IMG/VR virus record: IMGVR_UViG_3300048066_000133
Coordinates: 1-20,833 of that record
From: a virus
Direction: 5' to 3' (one strand)
Length of the DNA stretch: 20,833 nucleotides
This document shows, in pieces, positions 1 to 8,522 of the stretch; the stretch's first letter is position 1; each line of letters opens with the position of its first letter. Under the pieces are notes generated by a model, which was not told the origin of the DNA, made no database searches, and saw nothing but the letters and a program-made list of their open reading frames with translations. Made by a program: the position numbers and the translations under genes.

Positions 1-1
1 A

Positions 2-736
2 GTCAATGATCAACTATCATTTGTGGACCTACAGACAATTCTGTCTTCACCTTCTATGAACCCAGACATACCTTTCTCGTTTAGTGAATCGACGATGGTG
101 GATGGGTCACCTATCAGTACACCGCATCGAAGGGTTATCAGGAAATACAGTTTCAAGGACGCCGAAGACCTATACTCACTGATACAGAAGGGATTGGTTG
201 GTTCAGAGTACATGTACCTAGACCCTACCCAAAACATAGACAACAAGTTCACTTTCGACATACAGGAAAGTGTGATATCATTATTGAAGAAAGATATGCT
301 AATAGATGAAGCACCTTTCTATAGTGAAGACTACAAGTCGAATGGTAAGGAACTACACAAGTATCCTTCTCGACGAATCACTCAGGTAGGTTCTACCAAA
401 GCGTATCATGAACAAGATTCGTATCAAGAGAGTAGTGAAGTATCTAAGTACAAGTTGAATGTAATCAATCGTGCTGTCGACCAGTTGATGAAGAAGAACC
501 CGATGACCATGTTGGTGAATGGTATAGACTTTCTTGACGGAACTGGTCATTTGACCATAGGAAGAAAGTTGACGGTCAGGTTCCTACGTAATCTAGCGCC
601 CGAAGACACCGACTATTTCTTTGACAATAAGAAGTCCGGAGACTTCCTAATATTCTCTGCAAAACATTCGTTCGATAGAGAGACGTACATGGTCTCACTA
701 TCTTGTGTAAAATTAGATAATGGTGATGTAACATGA
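2..736 (+). CDS. Baseplate hub protein, gp27-like (5' partial)
   Basis: The reading frame is open to the left edge (first whole codon at base 2), so this is the C-terminal part of a longer gene. A GTG at 23 could be read as a start but has no clear ribosome site and the frame continues upstream. The last 60 residues carry the pattern I associate with phage hub proteins of the gp27/gp44 type: a beta-strand GRKLTVRFLRN, then SGDFLIFSAKH and a terminal strand pair ending in a Tyr-x-x-Ser-Leu-x-Cys strand. Such proteins form the trimeric hub on which the gp5 spike sits, and gp5 follows immediately with a 4-base ATGA overlap, which fits. In T4 itself gene 27 is not next to gene 5. The hub role is an inference from end motif and neighbour; the N-terminal part cannot be judged. 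Confidence 0.6.
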   Translation, partial: VNDQLSFVDLQTILSSPSMNPDIPFSFSESTMVDGSPISTPHRRVIRKYSFKDAEDLYSLIQKGLVGSEYMYLDPTQNIDNKFTFDIQESVISLLKKDMLIDEAPFYSEDYKSNGKELHKYPSRRITQVGSTKAYHEQDSYQESSEVSKYKLNVINRAVDQLMKKNPMTMLVNGIDFLDGTGHLTIGRKLTVRFLRNLAPEDTDYFFDNKKSGDFLIFSAKHSFDRETYMVSLSCVKLDNGDVT

Positions 737-1464
737 TACCTAGTAACTTTATTGACTTCTATGGTGACCAGACACGATGGTTCGTGGGCACCGTAATGAA
801 TGTGAAAGATGACCCATTACAGATAGGTCGAGTCAGGGTCAAGGTACATGGAATGTATGATGACATTGAAGAAGAGGACCTTCCTTGGGCTCAGATAATA
901 CTACCTGTAACTCACGGTGTTACTTCTTTCAAAAAGAAGACAAAGGTCTTTGGACCTGTTCTCGACTTCGGAAAGGAAAAAGAGGAAACTTTACCAGTAG
1001 GACAGTACCTTGGTATGTTAGTGGGTACTCAGGTTTTTGGTATCTTTTTAGATGGTCCCAACTCTCAGTTACCTTTGGTCGTGGGAACGATACCAAAGGA
1101 AGGTGATGGTAATAAGAAGGCCGAAGAGAACTATCCATACAACAAAGTGTATCAGACAGAGAGTGGACACTATAAAGAGTGGGACGACACTGAAGGTGAG
1201 GAACGTGTTCGTGAACAACACACGTCGGGTACGTACTACGAAATGCAAGAAGATGGTAGTCGTGACACTGTTGTCCAGAATAATGATAAGCTGAGGGTCA
1301 AAGGTAATGTGACTATCATTGGAGAGAAAGATGCGAATATCCGAATCACTGGAAACTGCAATATCACGGTGACAGGTGATGCGAGGATCACAGCGAAGAA
1401 TGTCTCAGTAACAGGTACAGATACCGTTACAGTACGCGCAGGGAACAAGGTAGTACTGGGATGA
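733..1464 (+). CDS. 5: Baseplate central spike gp5-like, OB fold plus beta-helix, no lysozyme domain
   Basis: This is the membrane-piercing spike of the baseplate, 243 residues. Residues about 10-125 look like the gp5/VgrG N-terminal OB fold: RWFVGTVMNVKDDPLQIGRV, then LPWAQIILPVTHG, then the LPVGQ...FLDG...PLVVGTIP strands. Residues 140-175 hold the usual entry to the needle (SGHYKEWDDTEGEERV, HTSG, EDGS). Residues 175-243 are short repeated strands (NVTIIG, NIRITG, NITVTG, VSVTG, VTVRAG) typical of the triple-stranded beta-helix. T4 gp5 (575 residues) has a lysozyme domain between the OB fold and helix; here there is none and no room for one. It overlaps the hub gene by ATGA at its start and the next gene by ATGA at its end, so translation is probably coupled. 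Confidence 0.88.
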   Translation: MIPSNFIDFYGDQTRWFVGTVMNVKDDPLQIGRVRVKVHGMYDDIEEEDLPWAQIILPVTHGVTSFKKKTKVFGPVLDFGKEKEETLPVGQYLGMLVGTQVFGIFLDGPNSQLPLVVGTIPKEGDGNKKAEENYPYNKVYQTESGHYKEWDDTEGEERVREQHTSGTYYEMQEDGSRDTVVQNNDKLRVKGNVTIIGEKDANIRITGNCNITVTGDARITAKNVSVTGTDTVTVRAGNKVVLG

Positions 1465-3077
1465 CATCCATTGCACTTCCATGCCCACCTTCAGGTCTAC
1501 CGACCAAGGCGGACCTTACCAACATGTTCAATCAGATCACTGCGATACCTAGTGACATACAGGCGCAGATAGATGAACTGAAACAGACCACGCAAAAGGA
1601 TGCTAAGGAAGCACTCGATCGTATCCAGAATCTAGAGAACGAGATGAAGGAGAAGTCGGGAGAGGAACGTGCACGGATTCAGGCACAGATAGATGAACTA
1701 AAGAACTCACCGGACCCACTTGGTATTGTATCAGAGTTAGAGGATACAATCAAGGAAATCGAGGATACAATTGATACTATTACCGATCTATTCTCTCCGT
1801 GGTGGCAGAAGGGTAAGGTTCGTCAGTTAGAGAAAGAGGCAGAAGACGCATTTACCGAACTGGTACAAGAGTTTCATATCTACATTCCTGTCAAGATGTT
1901 AGAGATGATCAGTAAGATTGTTCCGATATCATTTGAAATTCCTGTACTGGGATTGTCTATCGATGTGTTGCGCATCATGGAACCAGCATACCAAGAAGAA
2001 CTCAAACAACAGATCGCTGGTATTACTGAAGAGTATACCACAAAACTAGAAACATTGCAAGCAGATTTAGAATCCGGTAAGTTGAAAGAGGATGCATACA
2101 ACTCTGCAATGGATGAGTTAGATAATCAGAGGTCACAGGTCATTGATGCATTGTATGCACTTGTACCTGAACAGTATCGTTACTTTGATGGTGAGTTCGG
2201 TGTAGAGTGTGCAGAGTGGAAGGCAAAACTTACATGGTCATACATCAAGAATGAGATCATGGAGTGGTGTACAATGTCCCTCTTCAAACTATTAGATAAA
2301 TTGATTGGTATGTTCAAGGAGATATGGGATGCATTAGGGTTACCCGATCTACCTATCCCTCTCTCATTTGATATGGCAGCATGGGTACGTGCGGTGATAG
2401 ATCAGATCGTCGCAAAGTATACCGAAGAACAGAATCGTATTCTAGGCGACCTAGATAAACTACAGAACTTTGATGTAGAACAGGAACTCGCAGACTTAGA
2501 ACAGGATGTCAAGGACAAGGTAGCAGAGACAGAAGAAAAGATCAATAACTTTGATGCGCAGAAAGAACTCGAAGATCAACTAGCAAAGTTGCAGGGTGAT
2601 ATTATATCAGAGATTATGGAATTGTCAATACCTTTACCATCACCTTTTGATATCAGTATACAAGATATCATGGGCGGAGAGATCGAAGGTAAGGTGCAGT
2701 GTCTCGAAGATAAGATAAACCAGATATGTACTGCGGCTAGAGACTGGAAGATTATCACTATGAAGGAACTGTTCAACATATGGTTGAAGAAGATTAAGAA
2801 GTTCCTTGATGCAATTGGTCTAGGTAAACTTCTAGATTTCCTCACCTTCACTTTCTGTGACGTACTTGAGTTGATAGGTCTTCCACTAGAGATTCCATTG
2901 CCGGGATTGGATAAACTATCAGAACTAGGAGTGTTGCCTCCTGTCCTTACGGGAGACATACTTGCTTCACACGATAGAGTGAAAGTTACTCTCCCTACCC
3001 TAAGTGACGACGATATACCCGACTTTGATAGTATGACAGAAGAAGAATATCAAGACTTCCTCAGCCGTCTTGTATAA
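1461..3077 (+). CDS. Unrecognised 538-residue coiled-coil virion protein with repeated proline-rich modules
   Basis: I do not recognise this gene. It starts inside the gp5 stop (ATGA) and lies before gp25, so a baseplate or tail role is likely. Visible structure: a short Pro/Cys-rich start, a charged coiled coil (residues 30-135) in which IQAQIDELK occurs twice (33 and 73), further coiled coils at 175-225 and 310-385, and four similar hydrophobic, proline-rich segments: IVPISFEIPVLGLSID (153-168), GLPDLPIPLSFDM (293-305), LSIPLPSPFDISI (388-400) and GLPLEIPLPGLDKL (473-486). Several follow amphipathic helices such as LFKLLDKLIGMFKEIWDALG. Four Cys occur at 250, 270, 414 and 423. The C-terminus (508-538) is acidic. 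No signal peptide is evident. Asp is often GAT here, whereas neighbours favour GAC. A structural or tether role is only inferred. Confidence 0.8.
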   Translation: MTSIALPCPPSGLPTKADLTNMFNQITAIPSDIQAQIDELKQTTQKDAKEALDRIQNLENEMKEKSGEERARIQAQIDELKNSPDPLGIVSELEDTIKEIEDTIDTITDLFSPWWQKGKVRQLEKEAEDAFTELVQEFHIYIPVKMLEMISKIVPISFEIPVLGLSIDVLRIMEPAYQEELKQQIAGITEEYTTKLETLQADLESGKLKEDAYNSAMDELDNQRSQVIDALYALVPEQYRYFDGEFGVECAEWKAKLTWSYIKNEIMEWCTMSLFKLLDKLIGMFKEIWDALGLPDLPIPLSFDMAAWVRAVIDQIVAKYTEEQNRILGDLDKLQNFDVEQELADLEQDVKDKVAETEEKINNFDAQKELEDQLAKLQGDIISEIMELSIPLPSPFDISIQDIMGGEIEGKVQCLEDKINQICTAARDWKIITMKELFNIWLKKIKKFLDAIGLGKLLDFLTFTFCDVLELIGLPLEIPLPGLDKLSELGVLPPVLTGDILASHDRVKVTLPTLSDDDIPDFDSMTEEEYQDFLSRLV

Positions 3078-3080
3078 ATA
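3073..3080 (+). promoter_or_regulatory. T4-type late promoter upstream of gene 25
   Basis: TATAAATA, an exact match to the T4 late promoter -10 box recognised by the phage sigma-like gp55 factor, 20 bases before the gp25 start. The TAA inside the box is the stop codon of the preceding gene (3075-3077). Confidence 0.75.
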
Positions 3081-3100
3081 GTACAAAAAGAGTTCACCCA

Positions 3101-3550
3101 ATGTCAAACAAAAACTGGTCGATACAAGACGGGAATCTAAATTCCACTCCTATTACTACGACGATATCCCGTACGTATTCGGATATTGATTGCTCGTTCG
3201 AACCTAATACATCTCCGGACGGTGACATCTATAAGAAGACTGACGCGGCTGCAGTACGTCAATCGGTCAAGAACTTATTGATGACCAACCACGGAGAAGT
3301 TCCTTTTCGACCATACCTTGGCGGGAACTTACATGACCTTCTATTCTCTCTATCTACAGATTTAGAAGTAACCGATATAAGAGACGCTATACAATACACG
3401 ATAGAGAAGTATGAACCAAGGGCGGTGATAAAATCTATCGACCCTATAATACAACCAGATTACAATTCAGTTGATGTGACCATAAAGTTTGCAGTTGTGA
3501 ATACACAGAAGGTCGTTACGTTGAATGTTAATATTGCAAGGATAAGATAA
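3101..3550 (+). CDS. 25: Baseplate wedge protein gp25
   Basis: gp25 nucleates sheath assembly and, with gp6 and gp7, forms the wedge core that is conserved across contractile injection systems. The protein is 149 residues, near the usual 130-140. It has the two family signatures: a helix followed by LLMTNHGEVPFRP..GG.LHDLLF (residues 59-82) and the Glu-Pro-Arg motif in KYEPRA (EPR at 105-107), which is characteristic of the gpW/gp25 fold. It is the first gene after a late promoter and ends one base before the gp6 start (TAA then ATG), so the two are translated together. Ribosome binding looks weak (AAAAAGAG, 3085-3092). Confidence 0.93.
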   Translation: MSNKNWSIQDGNLNSTPITTTISRTYSDIDCSFEPNTSPDGDIYKKTDAAAVRQSVKNLLMTNHGEVPFRPYLGGNLHDLLFSLSTDLEVTDIRDAIQYTIEKYEPRAVIKSIDPIIQPDYNSVDVTIKFAVVNTQKVVTLNVNIARIR

Positions 3551-5416
3551 ATGACTATACAGAATTCCGAACTGGATTTCTTTGAAATCAAATCCCAGTT
3601 GAAGACATACCTAAAGAAGCAACCGGAATTTTTTGATTACGATTTCAATGGAAGTGGTCTGTCTAACATACTAGATGTGTTGGCGCACAACACGCACATC
3701 AATGGATTGATTGCAAACATGGCGATCAACGAGTCCTTCCTGAGTTCTGCTCAGTTGCGTTCGTCGGTAGTATCACACGCCGAGGCACTGGGGTACCTAC
3801 CTAAGTCAATGACATCATCAACCGCTATCGTTTCGTTGTCAATAACCAACCACCCGAGTGGTCCGGATATTATCAATCTACCTGTAGGGACAGAGTTCAC
3901 CACTTCGGTCGAAGAGACTCAATACACATTCACCAACCCAGAATATTGTACCGCTCTCAAGGACGGTGACAACTACGTTTTCAAAACATCTTCGGGTTCG
4001 ACCGATATCTTCCTAAAAGAGGGAAGGGTAAAGAACAAGACATTCATCGTAGGCGATGTGAGTGATGACTCTGTGTATGTTATACCAGACGAATCGATAG
4101 ATACGTCGACTATTGTTGTTGACGTATATGAGAACTACCTATCGTTAGTACCAACAACTTACACTGATATCAACAAGGTCAGTACAATCAACGACGAATC
4201 AAGAGTCTTTATCATAAGAGAAACCTCTAATGGATACTATGAGATTTTCTTCAGTGACGGAAGTATCTTAGGTCAGTCTCCGACTGCCGGTAACAAAATT
4301 GAGATAACCTATATTGCGTCTTCGGGTGAAGTCGCGAACGGTGGTAAGAAGTTCTCTTCGGTATTCACTTCAAGTGGCAAAACACTGGAAGTAACTACAA
4401 TCGCTTCATCTGCTGGTGGTTCAGAAAAAGAATCTTCTGCATCCATCAAGTTGAATGCACCTAGGTCATACTCTGCACAGAACAGATTAGTGACAGCGGA
4501 CGACTACACAGCAATGATTCAGAGTCTATATGGTAGTTACTTCAAAGACGTAGTTGCTTGGGGTGGTAACGACAATCTGCCTCCAGAGTATGGTGTGGTG
4601 TTTGTTAGTATCAACTTCGAGGATGGTACAGTAGAAAGTATCAAAGACTTGACCAAGACTATGATACGAGACCAATTGACCTCTAACCTGTCTATCATGT
4701 CAATCGACACCAAGTTTGTCGAACCTGAAAGGACGTATCTGGAACTACAGACCAAGTTCAATATAGACACGACTAAAGATACATCTTCGGTGGAACTGTT
4801 ACAGAATACAGTAAACGATTTCGTCGTCGAGTACACTGAAAACAATCTGAACGAATTCGGTTCTATATTCCGTAGGTCGAATGTGTTGACTCAACTAGAC
4901 AACATATCACCCGCGATTCTAAACTCTCGTATGGACGTTCGTATACAACAACGTATCGATGTAGACGGAATTGTTGCACAGATAGAAGCTGATCAAGCAA
5001 GTGTCGGTATCGAGTTAGACGACTTTGTCGAGAAAGACTACACTATCAATTTCCCAGTTCTACTAGCGTCCCCAGATAAGGACGACTATGTAATCACAAC
5101 ATCCGGATTCAGTTCAAGTGGTGTGGACTGTGTTGTCAAGAACGAGTTGGGGTCTACCCGACTACAGTTGCTTGACCTAAACAACGTTGTTAGAATAGCG
5201 AACGTAGGTGACTACGATCCAGCAAAGGGTTTAGTAAACTTCAGAGGACTTGTCATCGACAAGAACAGTTATAGTGGAGATGGTATCAAGGTAACTGCCA
5301 CGCCCGCGAACCAAAGTACTATTAGCCCTCTAAGAAACTACATCATTACTCTGGACCAAGAGAAAACAATTACCCGTGGTGTTGTTGACGCAGGGGCAAA
5401 TAAGGTTGTATTATAA
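3551..5416 (+). CDS. 6: Baseplate wedge protein gp6 (gpJ family)
   Basis: gp6 forms the wedge ring that triggers the dome-to-star change of the baseplate. The protein has 621 residues (T4 gp6 has 660). The N-terminal stretch (about 17-85) is strongly conserved in T4-like phages: a YLKKQPEFFDYDF segment, then GSGLSNILDVLAHNTHIN, NMAINESFLSSAQLRSSVV and ALGYLPKS. Middle strands such as IFFSDGSILGQSP match the baseplate J domain, as does the segment APRSYSAQNRLVTADDYTAM (about 303-322), which precedes the Tyr-Gly-Ser/Val-Val-Ala-Trp-Gly-Gly region. The C-terminal third is beta-rich and less conserved. It abuts gp25 without a gap and overlaps the next start by one base (TAATG). Confidence 0.93.
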   Translation: MTIQNSELDFFEIKSQLKTYLKKQPEFFDYDFNGSGLSNILDVLAHNTHINGLIANMAINESFLSSAQLRSSVVSHAEALGYLPKSMTSSTAIVSLSITNHPSGPDIINLPVGTEFTTSVEETQYTFTNPEYCTALKDGDNYVFKTSSGSTDIFLKEGRVKNKTFIVGDVSDDSVYVIPDESIDTSTIVVDVYENYLSLVPTTYTDINKVSTINDESRVFIIRETSNGYYEIFFSDGSILGQSPTAGNKIEITYIASSGEVANGGKKFSSVFTSSGKTLEVTTIASSAGGSEKESSASIKLNAPRSYSAQNRLVTADDYTAMIQSLYGSYFKDVVAWGGNDNLPPEYGVVFVSINFEDGTVESIKDLTKTMIRDQLTSNLSIMSIDTKFVEPERTYLELQTKFNIDTTKDTSSVELLQNTVNDFVVEYTENNLNEFGSIFRRSNVLTQLDNISPAILNSRMDVRIQQRIDVDGIVAQIEADQASVGIELDDFVEKDYTINFPVLLASPDKDDYVITTSGFSSSGVDCVVKNELGSTRLQLLDLNNVVRIANVGDYDPAKGLVNFRGLVIDKNSYSGDGIKVTATPANQSTISPLRNYIITLDQEKTITRGVVDAGANKVVL

Positions 5417-6378
5417 TGTCTAACTTGATAAACAGACACTATCGAAGTGACCCTAGCTTTCACAGACACCAGATAACTCAGGTATTACCGGAATTCTTCC
5501 AAGAACAGTACCCTAGACTTATTCAGTTTCTAGAGAAGTATTACGAGTACACGGGTGAAGACGGGTCTATCTCATTCAATGAACAGGTACACCACCTATT
5601 CGGTATACGAGACATTTCCGATTCGGAGATGTACACACTAGACTTGTTGATAGAAGAATTGAGTGACGGTTTGCAGTCATCTTCATTCTATCAGAACCCA
5701 CGATTGATGGCAAGACTTTTGTCCAATTTCTATCGTGCTAAGGGTACAGGTATATCCGTTGAACAATTCTTCAAGGCGTTCTTTGGAGAGGGTGTAGAGA
5801 TATCCTATCCTAAGAGAGACATCTTTATTCTGAACGATAGTCCTGGCGGATCATTGATTGGACCTAAGTCCCTACACTTTATACAGGACAACAAGAAGTA
5901 TCAGATTCTATCCATTCTTTTGAAAACAAGTATGTCTCTGTCGGACTATGAGATATTGTATAAGAAGATGGTTCACCCAGCTGGATTCTATCTCGCCGCT
6001 TCGGTAGAGACTCAGGGTATCGCTGACTTGGACCTGAAGGCGGGACCAACAACAGACCCACTAGAAATTCCTAACTATGCGATTCTTCTTCAGGGACTAC
6101 CGTTGTCTTCTGGTACTGTACCTAAGTACTCGTTGTTGACTATGGAAGAGAATGACCCAGTCGACAGACGTAATCAAACAGAAAAAAACACGGGTGAAGG
6201 TCCGGTCGTCAGTTCACTAGAGACTCTAGAAAAGTTTGAAGATACTACTCTTGAAGAGATAGTGGGTGATTACATCACCGTTGATGAATGGGCGGGAGCG
6301 AAATCGTCACGATTGGATGATTTGGATTTCGATTTGTCTTCGGATAATGAAACTTTAGACGCTGATGACCATCTCTAG
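5416..6378 (+). CDS. Baseplate wedge protein, gpI/gp7-like
   Basis: 320 residues, translationally coupled to gp6 (TAATG). The position right after gp25-gp6 is that of gp7 in T4 and of gpI after gpJ in P2-like phages. The sequence fits a gpI-like domain: LPEFFQEQYPRLIQFLEKYY (24-43), a helix ending in LLSNFYRAKGTGISVEQFF (101-119) that resembles the Lys-Gly-Thr turn of tail protein I, and a final VHPAGFYLAASVE (186-198) like the Pro-Ala strand that closes that domain. Residues 200-320 form a Pro/Thr-rich then very acidic tail. T4 gp7 has 1032 residues, so this would be a minimal version; related marine phages usually list such a protein only as virion structural. The wedge role is inferred from motif order and context, and I give no gene symbol. 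Confidence 0.85.
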   Translation: MSNLINRHYRSDPSFHRHQITQVLPEFFQEQYPRLIQFLEKYYEYTGEDGSISFNEQVHHLFGIRDISDSEMYTLDLLIEELSDGLQSSSFYQNPRLMARLLSNFYRAKGTGISVEQFFKAFFGEGVEISYPKRDIFILNDSPGGSLIGPKSLHFIQDNKKYQILSILLKTSMSLSDYEILYKKMVHPAGFYLAASVETQGIADLDLKAGPTTDPLEIPNYAILLQGLPLSSGTVPKYSLLTMEENDPVDRRNQTEKNTGEGPVVSSLETLEKFEDTTLEEIVGDYITVDEWAGAKSSRLDDLDFDLSSDNETLDADDHL

Positions 6379-6380
6379 TT

Positions 6381-6388
6381 TATAAATA
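6381..6388 (+). promoter_or_regulatory. T4-type late promoter upstream of the fibre-connector genes
   Basis: TATAAATA, exact late box, starting 3 bases after the preceding TAG stop and 24 bases before the next ATG. The leader contains TATAGGGACTCCCG (6399-6412), whose AGGGA is a plausible ribosome site. Confidence 0.75.
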
Positions 6389-6412
6389 AAAGGACTATTA
6401 TAGGGACTCCCG

Positions 6413-7291
6413 ATGGCTAGACAAATTCTCAATACTGGCGGTGCTGCTAACGACGGTAAGGGCGATACCCTTCGAAACGCCAGTCAAAAAATAAATGACA
6501 ACTTTTCAGAACTATATCACCTAATCTCCTTGGGAAAAGGCGGTGATGGTCTATCTCTCGAAGAACTAAAGTCATTAGTCGAAGAAGAAGTAACCGAAGC
6601 ACTGCAAGATGTGGGTTTAGAAGGTGGCAACGCTAACGTACTTTTGTATAAAGGGTATGATGCAAAGACCCTACCTTCGGAAGAAGACATCTCTGTGGAT
6701 TCTACATACACCTTTGAAACCGGAACAATAGTAGAGACAGACACTAACAGTCCAGACATCAATGGATGGTCTATCAATCTTCCGGTAACTCAGAGATATG
6801 TGTTTCTGAAAAAAGTGGTACTTCACGCAAGTGAACCTACTAAGACTATCGCGCCTAGTGATTGGTCCAGTTCGGTTCTAGCGTATGATCGTGGGGGTGT
6901 CGCCGACTTAGATGTCGATATAGTAGCACCTAATGGAAACATCTTCCGGAACGATGTAGGTGAGACGGAAGTAAAAGCGGTAATCACTGCTGATGGGGTA
7001 GAAATATCACCATCGGAATATACCCAATTTGATTATGAATGGACAAGTGGCGGTGTACCTGTCTGTGTCCATGCAACAACAAGATACGTTTCTCACATCG
7101 ATGGTAACATTATAGTTGTGGGTTCGGATGGTACATGTCCCATAGGTTATGGTGTTCCCGCCACTAACTCTGGGGAAACAAACAACTTTCCTAACGGAGA
7201 GTTGAAATCAATTTTCATCGAAGCGCAGGCGGTTCCTAATTCTGGGACTCTACCTTTGCAACTAACAATTAACGATAAACAAGAGGATTAA
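6413..7291 (+). CDS. Baseplate/tail-fibre connector with gp10-type N-terminal motif
   Basis: 292 residues. The N-terminus (1-36) carries the motif of T4 gp10 and related peripheral baseplate or fibre proteins: ILNTGGAANDGKGDTLRNAS then QKINDNFSELY. This module is commonly found at the virion-proximal end of fibres. A short acidic coiled coil follows (48-66). Residues 70-170 include a Trp-rich beta region (INGWSINLP, APSDWSSSVLAYDRGG) that resembles the region just before the collagen repeats in the gene at 8523. Residues 175-292 look like an Ig-type beta sandwich (NIFRNDVGETEVKAVI, DYEW) that reappears in the next gene. It probably attaches fibre material to the wedge; identity with gp10 is not established beyond the motif. 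It starts after a late promoter. Confidence 0.82.
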   Translation: MARQILNTGGAANDGKGDTLRNASQKINDNFSELYHLISLGKGGDGLSLEELKSLVEEEVTEALQDVGLEGGNANVLLYKGYDAKTLPSEEDISVDSTYTFETGTIVETDTNSPDINGWSINLPVTQRYVFLKKVVLHASEPTKTIAPSDWSSSVLAYDRGGVADLDVDIVAPNGNIFRNDVGETEVKAVITADGVEISPSEYTQFDYEWTSGGVPVCVHATTRYVSHIDGNIIVVGSDGTCPIGYGVPATNSGETNNFPNGELKSIFIEAQAVPNSGTLPLQLTINDKQED

Positions 7292-7293
7292 AC

Positions 7294-8496
7294 ATGGCTC
7301 TTAGAACGGCAACGGCCGCGATAACCCTAACGGACTTGGCCGATGGTCAGAGTTCCGTAACTGCGTTCTTGACTAACGAAAACCACACCTTCGCAGCGAA
7401 TGATGCGGGTGTTGTATCCGATGCGACAAGACGCGATTTTGGATGTTCTGTAAAAGTGTTCGTTGGTGGAACCGAACAGGCATTCACTACAGGTTCTTCC
7501 CCAGCGGAAGGTTTCTTCACAATAGGTGTTCTTACCGCAGTAAGTGGTTGGGAGTTCCTAGTAGCACAATCAGTAAACACAGATATTGGTGGTGGTATAA
7601 CTAAAAATGCTGGTGTTATCTATGCAGACGCAATTGGTACACCTAATTCAGCTATCATCATTGTACCTGTCACATATAACAATGGTGGTTCAGTTGGTTC
7701 ATTCAACCTAGAACTTTCTGTAAACCGTATTCAGGACGGTGCTGGTGGTACAATCATTACTTTGATTCCATCTAGCCAAATGTTCTCTGCTGATGCAGAT
7801 GGTAAGTTATTACCAAGTCAGAATTCGAGTACTATTTTGTTCGACATCGCTGGTTCGCCAGGTGCACTTGTTTATGAAACATCACTAGACGGCGCATCAT
7901 TCCAAGCTCAGAGTGCATCCACAAACAATGCTGGTGGTATTGCTGGTTTCGACAATGACGATTCTGGTTCATTCACTACAGGTACATTACCTACATCAGC
8001 AACTACTGGTGCTCGACTAGAGATCAAACCAGCCAACATTGGTGATGCTAACTCAACTCTTACAGTTCGTGTAAGTGGTGAACAGGGTAAAGATGCAGTA
8101 ACTTTCAGTAAGGTACGTGCAGGTCGTGCAGCGATCTACGTTGAGATCGAAAACGATCACCCAACCATCTTCAAGAATAACACTGGTTCTCCAGTAACTG
8201 CAACTGCTAAAGTATATGACGCAAACGACGGTAGTCTAATCAGTGATGGTGTCGGTGGCGCAACAGTAGAATATGATTGGAAATGGGTAACTGGTCAACA
8301 GGTATATGTTGGTTCAACTGACCTAGAAGTTCAAACAGACTCTTCTGGTACTCCAGTATCAACTGGACGTTCTGCTAACGGCGGTTCAGGTGCAGGAGAA
8401 ATCAACACATCTTCAGTAATCATTGGTCCATCTGACATTCCAGACACAGGTGCTCCAATCAGTGTTCGTTGTACTGTAACAGTAACTACACCATAA
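7294..8496 (+). CDS. Beta-rich tail-fibre/adhesin-like protein with C-terminal Ig-like domain
   Basis: 400 residues, 2 bases after the preceding stop, with a good ribosome site (AAGAGG, 7281-7286). Not assignable to a T4 gene. The N-terminus (TATAAITLTDLADG) is similar to the start of the collagen gene ([14 protein letters not shown]), suggesting a shared attachment strand. A middle segment, NRIQDGAGGTIITLIPSS (about 149-166), then Ser/Asp/Gly-rich strands, is reminiscent of phage host-specificity and fibre proteins that carry Ig-like decorations. The C-terminal ~125 residues (HPTIFKNNTGSPVTATAKVY, VEYDWKW, final strand ISVRCTVTV) match in pattern the C-terminal domain of the preceding gene. 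Codon use changes near base 7565: GCG and ACG become rare and Gly is nearly always GGT, unlike the first 270 bases. No Cys-rich or membrane segments. Confidence 0.78.
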   Translation: MALRTATAAITLTDLADGQSSVTAFLTNENHTFAANDAGVVSDATRRDFGCSVKVFVGGTEQAFTTGSSPAEGFFTIGVLTAVSGWEFLVAQSVNTDIGGGITKNAGVIYADAIGTPNSAIIIVPVTYNNGGSVGSFNLELSVNRIQDGAGGTIITLIPSSQMFSADADGKLLPSQNSSTILFDIAGSPGALVYETSLDGASFQAQSASTNNAGGIAGFDNDDSGSFTTGTLPTSATTGARLEIKPANIGDANSTLTVRVSGEQGKDAVTFSKVRAGRAAIYVEIENDHPTIFKNNTGSPVTATAKVYDANDGSLISDGVGGATVEYDWKWVTGQQVYVGSTDLEVQTDSSGTPVSTGRSANGGSGAGEINTSSVIIGPSDIPDTGAPISVRCTVTVTTP

Positions 8497-8522
8497 TTCT
8501 ACATAACGGATAGGAAGTCATT

